Assembly: GCA_041493035.1 (NCBI GenBank)
Contig: JBGPYB010000007.1
Coordinates: 1-57,654, forward strand
DNA length: 57,654 bases
Source: JBGPYB01 sp041493035
Lineage (GTDB): Bacteria > Acidobacteriota > Vicinamibacteria > Fen-336
Direction of reading: 5' to 3'
Positions 8,593 through 15,524 of this stretch are shown piece after piece. The notes beneath the pieces are model-generated. The model did no database searches. It saw nothing but the letters and a program-made list of their open reading frames with translations, and was not told where the DNA came from. How positions within the stretch are numbered: position 1 is the stretch's first letter; every line of letters starts with the position of its first letter. A program made the position numbers and the translations under genes.

Positions 8593-8853
8593 ATGGCGCA
8601 CAAGAAGGGTCAGGGGTCGAGCCGCAACGGTCGGGACAGCAACTCCCAGCGGCTGGGAGTGAAGCGCTTCGGGGGTGAGAAGGTGCGGGGCGGGACGATC
8701 ATCCTGCGCCAGCACGGCACCCGCTGGAAGCCCGGCAAGAACGTCGGCCTCGCCAAGGACCACACTCTCTTCGCCCTCGTCGACGGGGCCGTCCGGTTCG
8801 AGGACCACGGTTCGCGCGGCCTCCGCGTGAGCGTCCTCCCCGTCGCTTCTTAG
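8593..8853 (+). CDS. rpmA: 50S ribosomal protein L27
   Basis: The 86-residue protein begins MAHKKGQGSSRNGRDSNSQR, so it lacks the cleavable N-terminal extension found in Firmicutes; the N-terminus that reaches toward the peptidyl transferase centre is encoded directly. The GGTIILRQHGTRWKPGKNVG core is diagnostic. It starts nine bases after rplU with a GAGGAG ribosome site. Confidence 0.98.
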   Translation: MAHKKGQGSSRNGRDSNSQRLGVKRFGGEKVRGGTIILRQHGTRWKPGKNVGLAKDHTLFALVDGAVRFEDHGSRGLRVSVLPVAS

Positions 8854-8882
8854 GCGACGGTCGCTCGCCTTTGGCGGCGAGC
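8841..8882 (+). promoter_or_regulatory. Two tandem hairpins across the rpmA stop and the obgE start
   Basis: CGTCGC (8841-8846) pairs with GCGACG (8854-8859), enclosing the rpmA stop codon. GCTCGCC (8863-8869) then pairs with GGCGAGC (8876-8882) around a 6-base loop and ends one base before the obgE ATG. No U-run follows, so these are not terminators. The second would bury the obgE ribosome-binding region. Confidence 0.4.
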
Positions 8883-8883
8883 C

Positions 8884-9909
8884 ATGTTCGTCGATCGAGT
8901 CAAAATTTTTGTCAAGGGCGGCGACGGGGGCCGCGGTTGTGTGAGCTTCCGGCGTGAGCCCTACGTCCCGCGGGGTGGTCCTGATGGCGGGGTCGGCGGG
9001 AAGGGTGGGGACGTGTTCGTCCGGGCGGTCTCGCACCAGAACACGCTGCTGCCGCTGCGCTACCACACGGAGTTTCGCGCCGACCGCGGCGAGCACGGCG
9101 GGCCCGGCAATCGAACTGGCCGGTGCGGGGAGGATCTGGTGATCCCGGTTCCCCCGGGAACCGTCGCGCAGGAGGAGACGTCCGGCGAGATCCTCGGAGA
9201 GGTTCTCGCCGATGGCGACCGTCTCCTCGTGGCCAAGGGCGGCCGCGGCGGTCGCGGGAACCGTTCCTTTCTTTCGAACCGCAACCGTGCGCCTCGCGAC
9301 GCCGAGCCTGGAGAGGCTGGGGTGGAACGATGGTTGCGCCTGGACCTGCGCCTCATCGCCGATGTGGGGCTCCTCGGTTGCCCAAACGCCGGGAAGTCGA
9401 CGCTTCTTTCGCGCATTTCTGCGGCGCGCCCGAAGGTCGCCGCCTATCCCTTTACGACCCTGACCCCGGTCCTCGGTGTTGCCGCGATCGACGACCGCAG
9501 TTTCGTGGTCGCTGACATTCCTGGGATCATCGAGGGCGCCCATGAAGGAGCCGGCCTCGGACTCCAATTCCTGCGTCACGTGCACCGAACACGCGTCCTA
9601 CTCCACGTGGTCGATGCGTCGGGGACCAACGGGCGGGACCCAGCCGCTGACCTTGCGGCGGTTCGGGAAGAGGTGCGCCTTTCGCACCCCGAGCTCCTGG
9701 GGCGTCCACAGCTCGTAGCCGCTTCCAAACGGGACGTCGTTGTCGAACCGGACCCTCTCGGCGCGCTGGTCGTCGCGGCCGCACAGTGGGGGCTCGAGGT
9801 CGTCCCTGTCTCTGCGGTCACCGGTGAGGGGATTCCGGCGCTGCTTCGCCGTCTGCAGAAGCTCGCGGCAGACGCCATCGACCCGGCGAGCGTCGAGGCC
9901 CACTTGTGA
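8884..9909 (+). CDS. obgE: Obg-family GTPase (ribosome assembly, stress control)
   Basis: The 341-residue GTPase helps mature the 50S subunit. The glycine-rich Obg fold occupies about 1-158 (MFVDRVKIFVKGGDGGRGCVSF...GGPDGGVGGKGGDV). The G domain follows: G1 GCPNAGKST, switch I PFTTLTP, G3 DIPGIIEGAHEGAGLG, G5 SAVTGEG. The G4 position reads SKRD rather than the usual NKxD, which may alter guanine recognition. There is no C-terminal OCT domain. No clear Shine-Dalgarno is free before the ATG because the upstream hairpin covers it. The stop overlaps the nadD start (GTGA). Confidence 0.96.
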   Translation: MFVDRVKIFVKGGDGGRGCVSFRREPYVPRGGPDGGVGGKGGDVFVRAVSHQNTLLPLRYHTEFRADRGEHGGPGNRTGRCGEDLVIPVPPGTVAQEETSGEILGEVLADGDRLLVAKGGRGGRGNRSFLSNRNRAPRDAEPGEAGVERWLRLDLRLIADVGLLGCPNAGKSTLLSRISAARPKVAAYPFTTLTPVLGVAAIDDRSFVVADIPGIIEGAHEGAGLGLQFLRHVHRTRVLLHVVDASGTNGRDPAADLAAVREEVRLSHPELLGRPQLVAASKRDVVVEPDPLGALVVAAAQWGLEVVPVSAVTGEGIPALLRRLQKLAADAIDPASVEAHL

Positions 9910-10475
9910 AGGTGGGCCTTTTGGGAGGGACCTTCGATCCGATCCACCTCGGCCACCTTCGGGCTGCCGAGAACGCACGGGAGGCCCTCAGCTTGGATCA
10001 CGTGCATTTCGTCCCCGCGCGAACGCCGCCCCATCGCAAGGGCCCGCTGGCGCCTCCGCTCGATCGATACGCCATGGTGGCCGTCGCCACCGCCGGGCAT
10101 CCCTCTTTCAGCGCCTCCGACGTGGAGTTGCGGCGGGAGGGACCGAGCTATACGGTCGACACCGTCGGCGAGTGGCTTCGGGAGCATCCCGGAGACACAA
10201 TCGTCCTGATCGTGGGCAGCGACACGTACCCGGAGATGGCGACGTGGAAGGAGCCGGATCGCCTATTCTCTCTCTGCTCCGTGGCCGTTGCTGCGCGCCC
10301 CGGAGAGGGCTTTGGCGCGGCGGCCGGCACACCCCGGGCAGAGGTGATCGATGGACCCGGGTTGCCCATCTCGTCTACGGAGGTCCGGCGGCGAGTCGGC
10401 GCGGGCCGAAGCGTGCGCTACCTGGTGCCCGAAGGGGTTGCCGACTACATCGCGAAGCGGGGGCTCTATCGATGA
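9906..10475 (+). CDS. nadD: Nicotinate-nucleotide adenylyltransferase
   Basis: This 189-residue enzyme adenylates nicotinate mononucleotide to deamido-NAD in NAD biosynthesis. It carries the nucleotidyltransferase motifs GGTFDPIHLGH (HxGH) near the N-terminus and ISSTEVRRR near the C-terminus, with the NadD-type segment VPARTPPHRKG between. It starts at GTG 9906, sharing four bases with obgE, and its stop overlaps the rsfS ATG. The obgE-nadD-rsfS order is widespread. Confidence 0.96.
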   Translation: MKVGLLGGTFDPIHLGHLRAAENAREALSLDHVHFVPARTPPHRKGPLAPPLDRYAMVAVATAGHPSFSASDVELRREGPSYTVDTVGEWLREHPGDTIVLIVGSDTYPEMATWKEPDRLFSLCSVAVAARPGEGFGAAAGTPRAEVIDGPGLPISSTEVRRRVGAGRSVRYLVPEGVADYIAKRGLYR

Positions 10476-10816
10476 AGATCCCGCGGGCTCTTGAAATGGC
10501 CGCCGGCGCCGCTCTGGGCAAGAAGGCCTCCGATGTGGTGGTTCTCGATCTGCGGAAGGAGAGTGCTTTCACCGACTTCTTCCTCATCGTCTCGGGGACG
10601 AACCAAAAGCAGATCCTCGCGATCGCAGACGCGATCCAGGACGGACTTCGGGCGGAGGGTTTGCGTCCGAGCCACGTGGATGGGTACCCGCGCCTGGAGT
10701 GGATCCTCCTCGACTATTCGTCGTTCGTCGTCCACGTCTTCTCTCTGAAATCGCGAAGCTTCTACGACCTGGAACGGCTTTGGGGGGGCGCGAGGCGGAT
10801 GGAGATGGCTGGGTGA
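10472..10816 (+). CDS. rsfS: Ribosome silencing factor RsfS (Iojap family)
   Basis: RsfS binds L14 and blocks joining of ribosomal subunits under nutrient limitation. The 114-residue product shows the family core: ASDVVVLDLR, FTDFFLIVSGTN, GYPRLEWILLDYSSFVVHVF and FYDLERLW. Start ATG 10472 overlaps the nadD stop (ATGA). A longer in-frame extension upstream is a shadow of nadD and is rejected. Confidence 0.96.
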   Translation: MKIPRALEMAAGAALGKKASDVVVLDLRKESAFTDFFLIVSGTNQKQILAIADAIQDGLRAEGLRPSHVDGYPRLEWILLDYSSFVVHVFSLKSRSFYDLERLWGGARRMEMAG

Positions 10817-11775
10817 ACACCGCATCTCCGGTGGCTCCGGAGGCCGCCGCCCGCATCGTCGCGGTTTCCGCAGCCATGCAAGAGATCCTCGGTTTCCTGG
10901 GAAAGCTCGCCGACGCCAAGAGCCCTGTCCTTCTCGAAGGGGAGAGCGGAACTGGAAAGGATCTTCTGGCCCATCGCCTCCACTACGCAGGGCCGCGGCG
11001 CGATGGACCCTTCATCAAGATTCACTGCCCGTCCATCCCCGACGATCTCCTGGAGTCGGAGCTTTTCGGCCACGAGAAAGGCGCCTTCACCGACGCCCAG
11101 CGAGCCAAGATCGGAAAGATCGAGATGGCGGCGGGAGGGACGTTGTACTTCGACCAGATCCAGGACCTTACGCCCGCGCTCCAGGCGAAGCTCCTTCGGG
11201 TCGTGGAGGAAAAGCGCTTCGAGCGTCTGGGCGGCACGCGGACCCTCGAGGTGGACGTTCGGTTCGTGGCATCCTCGAGCGTGGACTTGCGCAAGGCGGC
11301 AGCCGCGGGCGTCTTCCGTGAAGATCTCTACCATCGTTTGAGTGTCGTCCCCCTGGTGCTTCCTCCGCTCCGCAATCGGCGCGAGGACATCCTTCCCCTG
11401 GCTCAGTTGTTCCTGGCGCGGGAGAGGGAGCGACAGACCACGGTCGCCCTCGCTTTCGAGGACCAGGCCGCGGATCTGATGGCGGGATACCTGTGGCCCG
11501 GGAACGTCCGGGAGCTCCGTTCGGTGGTGGAGAGGGCGGCGCTTCTATCGGCGGGAGCACGCGTGGCCTCAGCGGCCCTGCCCGAGCACCTCATGGAACA
11601 GCCATCCACCCTGTGGGCGGGACGAGACCGCCGACCCTCACTAAGAGACGTGGAGCAGGCCTACATACGCCACGTGCTCGAGCAGACCGGGGGCAGTCAG
11701 ACCCGCGCCGCATCCCTTCTGGGCATCAGTCGCAAAGCCCTCTGGGAGAAGCGGCGCCGTTATGGGATACCTTAA
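10813..11775 (+). CDS. Sigma-54-dependent transcriptional activator, AAA+ domain plus Fis-type HTH, without receiver domain
   Basis: The 320-residue protein starts at GTG 10813, overlapping the rsfS stop. Almost nothing precedes the AAA+ domain, so there is no receiver, GAF or PAS input. Walker A is GESGTGKD (43-50). The sigma-54 contact loop is GAFTDA (90-95) in place of GAFTGA. Walker B reads TLYFDQIQDL, with Gln115 where the catalytic glutamate normally stands (codon CAG at 11155-11157). The arginine-finger region FREDLYHRL, WPGNVREL, and a C-terminal Fis helix-turn-helix (QTRAASLLGISRKALWEKRRR) are present. The usual role is ATP-driven opening of sigma-54 promoters. With an altered Walker B it may hydrolyse ATP poorly or act mainly as a binding factor. 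Targets are unknown. Confidence 0.9.
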   Translation: MNTASPVAPEAAARIVAVSAAMQEILGFLGKLADAKSPVLLEGESGTGKDLLAHRLHYAGPRRDGPFIKIHCPSIPDDLLESELFGHEKGAFTDAQRAKIGKIEMAAGGTLYFDQIQDLTPALQAKLLRVVEEKRFERLGGTRTLEVDVRFVASSSVDLRKAAAAGVFREDLYHRLSVVPLVLPPLRNRREDILPLAQLFLARERERQTTVALAFEDQAADLMAGYLWPGNVRELRSVVERAALLSAGARVASAALPEHLMEQPSTLWAGRDRRPSLRDVEQAYIRHVLEQTGGSQTRAASLLGISRKALWEKRRRYGIP

Positions 11776-11790
11776 GGAGACGGCGCAAGA

Positions 11791-12144
11791 ATGGACCAGA
11801 AGAAGATGAAGGTTTTCCGGGAGAAGCTACAGCAGAAGAAGCAGGAGATCCTGGAGGCTTACAACAAGAACAAGACCTACGGCAAGGAAGCGGATGGGGA
11901 GGGCTCTCAGGACATCGCCGACAAGGCGACGAGTTCCTACGCGAAGGAGTTCCTCTTCAGCCTGTCGAACTCCGAGCGAGACATGCTTCAGCTCGTGGAC
12001 GAGGCTCTCGATCGGATCGGGGGCCGCCGCTTCGGCGTGTGCGTCGTCTGCGAAGACGAGATGGACAAGAAGCGCCTCGAGGCGGTCCCCTGGGCGCGCC
12101 ATTGCATCTCGTGCCAGGAGAAGCAGGAGCAGGGCTTGTTGTGA
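11791..12144 (+). CDS. DksA/TraR-type zinc-finger protein
   Basis: The 117-residue protein has an N-terminal coiled-coil (MDQKKMKVFREKLQQKKQEI), acidic residues toward the coil tip (GSQDIADKA), and a C-terminal CVVC...CISC four-cysteine zinc finger. DksA-family proteins enter the RNA polymerase secondary channel and, with ppGpp, retune rRNA and amino-acid promoters. It starts at ATG 11791; AAGGAGA overlaps the stop of the upstream regulator. Whether it is a true DksA or a short paralogue cannot be told here. Confidence 0.85.
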   Translation: MDQKKMKVFREKLQQKKQEILEAYNKNKTYGKEADGEGSQDIADKATSSYAKEFLFSLSNSERDMLQLVDEALDRIGGRRFGVCVVCEDEMDKKRLEAVPWARHCISCQEKQEQGLL

Positions 12145-12173
12145 CGGGCGCTGGCGACGCTGGCCTGGGGGCG

Positions 12174-12911
12174 ATGAGCGCGACACTCGTAGCATCGACG
12201 GTTCGGCGGGTGGTCGACCCGGTTCTCGCCGTGGTCTTCCCCTCGAACTGCCCCCAGTGCCGGTCGGCCCTCGACCGCCCCACCCACGGTCCGCTGTGCG
12301 AGGGCTGTTGGAGCCGGCTGCCCCGGCACGACGGCTCCCTGTGCGCCTGTGGAACGCCGCTCGCCGGGAGTACCGCCGTCTGCGGTCGCTGCCGGCGCGG
12401 CCTCTCGGCTTTCGAGCGGGGGTTTAGCATGGGTCCTTACGCTGGCGGCCTCCGTCTTCTCGTTCACGAGCTCAAGTTTCGCGGTCGGCGGAGGGTGGCC
12501 ACCCACGTGGCCGAAACGATCGTGGCGAACGCAGCATCCACCGGCTTCCTGTCGGAGGGGAGCGTGCTCGTCCCCGTGCCGCTCCATCCCCGGCGGCGGC
12601 GCGAGCGGGGCTTCAATCAGTCGGAGGTCCTGGCCGACGCCATCGGTCGGCGGTCCGGCCTGCCGGTTGCGGCGGCCGCCCTCGTCCGCCGCAAGGAGAC
12701 GATCTCTCAGACTGGCCTGTCCGCGGCGGCGAGACGCGCCAACGTAGCCGATGCGTTCGCCGTCCGGCGCCGGACTCGGGTTGCGGGTCGTGTGGTGGTG
12801 CTGGTGGATGACGTGGTGACGACGGGGGCGACGGCTCGAGCATGCGCGCGGGCCCTGCGGCAGGCCGGCGCCCGGGAAGTACGCCTGCTGACCCTGGCCC
12901 GCGTGGACTGA
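12174..12911 (+). CDS. comF: ComF-family phosphoribosyltransferase-like protein
   Basis: The 245-residue product begins with a zinc-ribbon region (CPQC, CEGC, CACG, CGRC). A phosphoribosyltransferase fold follows: VLVPVPLHPRRRRERGFNQSE, and the PRPP loop VVLVDDVVTTGAT near the end. ComF takes part in DNA uptake during natural transformation in some bacteria and in other processes elsewhere. I chose ATG 12174, which gives the usual N-terminal length. A GTG at 12141 overlapping the upstream stop (GTGA) is a real alternative, given how common that junction is here. The stop shares one base with the next start (TGATG). Confidence 0.88.
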   Translation: MSATLVASTVRRVVDPVLAVVFPSNCPQCRSALDRPTHGPLCEGCWSRLPRHDGSLCACGTPLAGSTAVCGRCRRGLSAFERGFSMGPYAGGLRLLVHELKFRGRRRVATHVAETIVANAASTGFLSEGSVLVPVPLHPRRRRERGFNQSEVLADAIGRRSGLPVAAAALVRRKETISQTGLSAAARRANVADAFAVRRRTRVAGRVVVLVDDVVTTGATARACARALRQAGAREVRLLTLARVD

Positions 12912-13744
12912 TGGAATCGAGGAGGCGGACGTTGATCAACAGAGGCGCCGTCCCACTGACACTCATGGTCCTATTCCTGACGGCTCCACATCCCGCCGTG
13001 GCTTGGGGCCCGGCGGCGCATCGAGCCGTAACCGCGAAGGCGATCGACACGCTTCCTGGCGGCATCAAGGACTTCTACAAGGCGCACCGGCTCGAGCTGC
13101 CGACCCTCGCCCTGGATGCGGACATCCCCGAGGAGGGACTCGATCGGCGCTTTGCCGTCGACAGGCTGGTGCCCTTCCCGTTCATCGAGCTGCCCCGGAG
13201 CGAGAGTGGTCTGAAGGAACGCTTCGGCGACGCAGCGCTCCAGGTGGGGCGCCTGCCATGGCTCATTCAGGAATCGTACGCGCGCCTCGTGGAGGCCTTC
13301 AGGGCCAAGGACAAGGCGAAGATCATCGAGGAATCGGATCTCCTGGCCGGCCTCGTGGCTGACCTCGACAACCCCCTTGCTGTGACCGACAACGCCGACG
13401 GGCAGAAGAGCAACCAACACGGTCTGTGGATGCGCTTTTCGGTACGGTTCCCCGAGGCCGCGGAGAAGGCCCTCAAGCTCTCTCCCGACGCTGCCCGCTT
13501 CCTCGACGAACCGAAGGAGTACGTCTTCTCGATCATGAAGGGTTCGTACGTCTGGGTCGACAACATCCTCTACCAGGAGGAGATCGCTCATCGGGGCAAG
13601 GGCGGTTACACCGAGGCTTACTACGAGGCCCTCGCGACCCGCGTCAGTGAGGTTCTCCGCTGGCGCCTTTCACAGGCCGCCGAGGATGTAGGGAGCTATT
13701 GGTACACTGCCTGGACGGCGGCGGGGCGACCGGATCTCAAATAG
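12911..13744 (+). CDS. Secreted S1/P1-nuclease or phospholipase C-like zinc hydrolase
   Basis: A 277-residue protein with a signal peptide that probably ends at HPAVA, giving a mature N-terminus of Trp32 (WGPAAHRAV). An N-terminal Trp followed by a His within a few residues is the hallmark of the S1/P1 nuclease and zinc-dependent phospholipase C fold, where the Trp amino group binds zinc. Other matches are DLDNPL (141-146) and NQHGLW (around His160). In the usual HxxxD motif the first His appears to be Ala (AGLVAD), so the trinuclear site may be incomplete. It would act in the periplasm or outside. The name rests on motif resemblance only. Confidence 0.6.
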   Translation: MESRRRTLINRGAVPLTLMVLFLTAPHPAVAWGPAAHRAVTAKAIDTLPGGIKDFYKAHRLELPTLALDADIPEEGLDRRFAVDRLVPFPFIELPRSESGLKERFGDAALQVGRLPWLIQESYARLVEAFRAKDKAKIIEESDLLAGLVADLDNPLAVTDNADGQKSNQHGLWMRFSVRFPEAAEKALKLSPDAARFLDEPKEYVFSIMKGSYVWVDNILYQEEIAHRGKGGYTEAYYEALATRVSEVLRWRLSQAAEDVGSYWYTAWTAAGRPDLK

Positions 13745-13748
13745 CGGT

Positions 13749-13777
13749 TTGACCCTCCGGGGCCCTGCCTCTATCAT
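13749..13777 (+). promoter_or_regulatory. Sigma-70-type promoter of the ECF sigma factor operon
   Basis: TTGACC (13749-13754), 17 bases, TATCAT (13772-13777): five of six matches in both elements at ideal spacing. It starts four bases after the upstream stop codon. A start near 13784 rules out the TTG at 13749 as an initiation codon and supports GTG 13833. Confidence 0.7.
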
Positions 13778-13832
13778 CGAGCGCGGGCCCGAGGGCTCTC
13801 GCCGGGCATGCCACGCGCAGGAAACGAGGTCC

Positions 13833-14447
13833 GTGGACGAGGGGAGGGGCTCCCCTTCCGATGCTGAGCTCATCGAGCGAGGCCTCCGGAAGGACAACAC
13901 GGCATGGGATCAGATCGTCGCCCGCTTCCGGCGCAAGATCTTCCACATCGCCTACAAGTTCACGGGCAAGCACGACGAGGCCGAGGACCTGACCCAGGAG
14001 ATCTTCCTCAAGGTCTTCCGGAGCCTCGAGAAGTTCAACCGGGACGCCGATTTCTCCACGTGGCTCTCGAGCGTGGCTCGCAACTACTGCATCGACCACT
14101 ACAGGGCGAGCAAGCGCGAGCGCGAGGTCCTTGTGGAAGACCTGGTCGCCTTCGATCTGGCTCCGTCGTCCTCGGGGAATCCCCACAGGGCCCTCGAGGA
14201 GAGAGACCGGAGCAGCTTCGTCCGGAGGGGCCTCGAGATGCTGCCTGAGAAGCTCCGGGAAGCCGTCGTCCTGCGAGACCTCCAGGGGCTCAGCTACCAG
14301 GAGATGGCCGATCAGCTTCGCCTTCCCGAGGGAACGGTGAAGAGCCGCATCAACCGCGGGCGGGAGGAGCTGGCGAGGCTCCTGCTGCGCGCTCAGCAGC
14401 CCGGACGAGCCGTCAGGCGATCGGGGCGCACCACCGCCCGGAGGTAA
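13833..14447 (+). CDS. ECF-type RNA polymerase sigma factor (RpoE-like)
   Basis: The 204-residue protein has sigma region 2 (YKFTGKHDEAEDLTQEIFLK, FSTWLSSVARNYCIDHYR) and region 4 (LPEKLREAVVLRDLQGLSYQ then EMADQLRLPEGTVKSRINRG). There is no region 1.1 or 3, as in extracytoplasmic-function sigma factors. Start GTG 13833 is preceded by CGAGG and fits the promoter above. No anti-sigma gene with a membrane segment is adjacent; instead a STAS protein follows after four bases, so control may be by an unusual partner-switch or by abundance. Its promoter looks sigma-70-like rather than autoregulated. Confidence 0.92.
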   Translation: MDEGRGSPSDAELIERGLRKDNTAWDQIVARFRRKIFHIAYKFTGKHDEAEDLTQEIFLKVFRSLEKFNRDADFSTWLSSVARNYCIDHYRASKREREVLVEDLVAFDLAPSSSGNPHRALEERDRSSFVRRGLEMLPEKLREAVVLRDLQGLSYQEMADQLRLPEGTVKSRINRGREELARLLLRAQQPGRAVRRSGRTTARR

Positions 14448-14451
14448 GGTG

Positions 14452-14805
14452 ATGGATCTGGCATTTGAACAGAGCGGGGACGTCCGGATCGTACGCGTTC
14501 GGGAGGCGAAGCTCACCTATCCGGTCTTGTCGGCGTTCTTCGCCGAGGTCCGGCAGCTGATCGAAGGGGGCGCTCGGAAGCTCCTGATCGATCTGGGCGC
14601 GGTGACCTACATCGACAGCGCGTCCATTGGCTGCCTCATGGACATCCATCGGCTGCTCCAGGACAAGACGGGCGCCGTGAAGCTCTCGGGGCTCCAGCCG
14701 CGAGTGGAGACGATGATCTCGATGACGGGCGTCCACAAGATCATCGACATCCACCGAGACGAGCCCGAGGCGCTGGCGGCGTTCCAGGCCCGGAAGGGGC
14801 GGTAG
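14452..14805 (+). CDS. STAS-domain protein (anti-sigma factor antagonist type)
   Basis: 117 residues forming a single STAS domain: strand LLIDLGAVTYIDSASIGCL with Ser56 directly after Asp55, the expected phospho-acceptor place in RsbV/SpoIIAA-like antagonists. The usual following Gly is replaced by Ser58. Such proteins bind an anti-sigma kinase when unphosphorylated. The gene follows the ECF sigma gene by four bases with GGAGG overlapping the sigma stop, so they are made together. No RsbW-like kinase is in the window. Confidence 0.88.
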   Translation: MDLAFEQSGDVRIVRVREAKLTYPVLSAFFAEVRQLIEGGARKLLIDLGAVTYIDSASIGCLMDIHRLLQDKTGAVKLSGLQPRVETMISMTGVHKIIDIHRDEPEALAAFQARKGR

Positions 14806-14809
14806 CGCA

Positions 14810-15115
14810 GTGCGCTCCGTCCGGCTCACCACCGCCCACGAGGTACCCCTCGACGGTGATCTCCTCGCTCTGCTGGAAGCCCTCTACCGCGAGGTAACTC
14901 TCAAGCATCATCTGCAGATCTCCTTCGAGGACATGATGCAAGAGATCCAGGGGTTGGTCGCGCAGATGAGCGAAGAAGACCGCAAGAGCTACCTCGTCGA
15001 GAGCCTCTTCCTCAACAGCGTCACCTACGAGAACGAAATGCTGGACGCCTACATGCGGAAGCTGACCACGCCGCGAAAGAAGGGGCGGGGACGCACCGCG
15101 GGGAGGTCGTTGTGA
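14810..15115 (+). CDS. Small helical protein of unknown function
   Basis: 101 residues, predicted nearly all helical (DLLALLEALYREVTLKHHLQ, FEDMMQEIQGLVAQMSEEDR, SYLVESLFLNSVTYENEMLD) with a short basic tail KKGRGRTAGR. There are no membrane segment, signal peptide or cysteines. I do not recognise a family. It starts at GTG 14810, four bases after the STAS gene, and its stop overlaps the next start by GTGA, so it is in the same operon. Its position between a STAS protein and a DUF1573 protein makes a regulatory role thinkable but unproven. Confidence 0.7.
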   Translation: MRSVRLTTAHEVPLDGDLLALLEALYREVTLKHHLQISFEDMMQEIQGLVAQMSEEDRKSYLVESLFLNSVTYENEMLDAYMRKLTTPRKKGRGRTAGRSL

Positions 15116-15519
15116 GAAAACCGTTCGTCGCGGGCGTGGCGGCCGCTCTGATCGCGTTCGGCTGTTCGACCAGTAGTCGCGCCGCTGAGTCACCGAAGGG
15201 GCCGCGAATTGCGGCCGAGCCCACGGTGTTCGATTTCGGCAAGGTGTTGACCCAGAAGACGCTCCACAAGGACTTCGTGCTCCGGAACTTCGGCACCGAA
15301 GACCTCGACATCGAGAGGGTGTCGACGACGTGCGGTTGCACGGTCGCCGAAGAGCCTCCGAAGCTCATCAAGCCCGGGCAATCCGCGGTGCTGAAGATCA
15401 AGTTCGAGACCCGGACCTATTCGGGGCGGGTGGAGCGCAAGATCCTCATCCAATCCAACGATCCCGTGAAGAATCCGTTGGAACTCAAGATCCAGGCCAC
15501 CGTCGTCGCAGGGGAGTAG
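15112..15519 (+). CDS. Exported DUF1573-family protein
   Basis: 135 residues with an N-terminal hydrophobic export signal (VAAALIAFGC, a weak lipobox). One DUF1573/ASH-like immunoglobulin fold follows: FDFGKVLTQKTLHKDFVLRN, the conserved TTCGCT, KPGQSAVLKIKFET, and KILIQSNDPVKNPLEL. These domains are common in periplasmic and surface proteins of Bacteroidota and Acidobacteriota; the biochemical role is unknown. GTG 15112 overlaps the previous stop. The gene is convergent with lpxC, five bases apart, with no terminator hairpin visible in between. Confidence 0.85.
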   Translation: MRKPFVAGVAAALIAFGCSTSSRAAESPKGPRIAAEPTVFDFGKVLTQKTLHKDFVLRNFGTEDLDIERVSTTCGCTVAEEPPKLIKPGQSAVLKIKFETRTYSGRVERKILIQSNDPVKNPLELKIQATVVAGE

Positions 15520-15524
15520 GTGGG

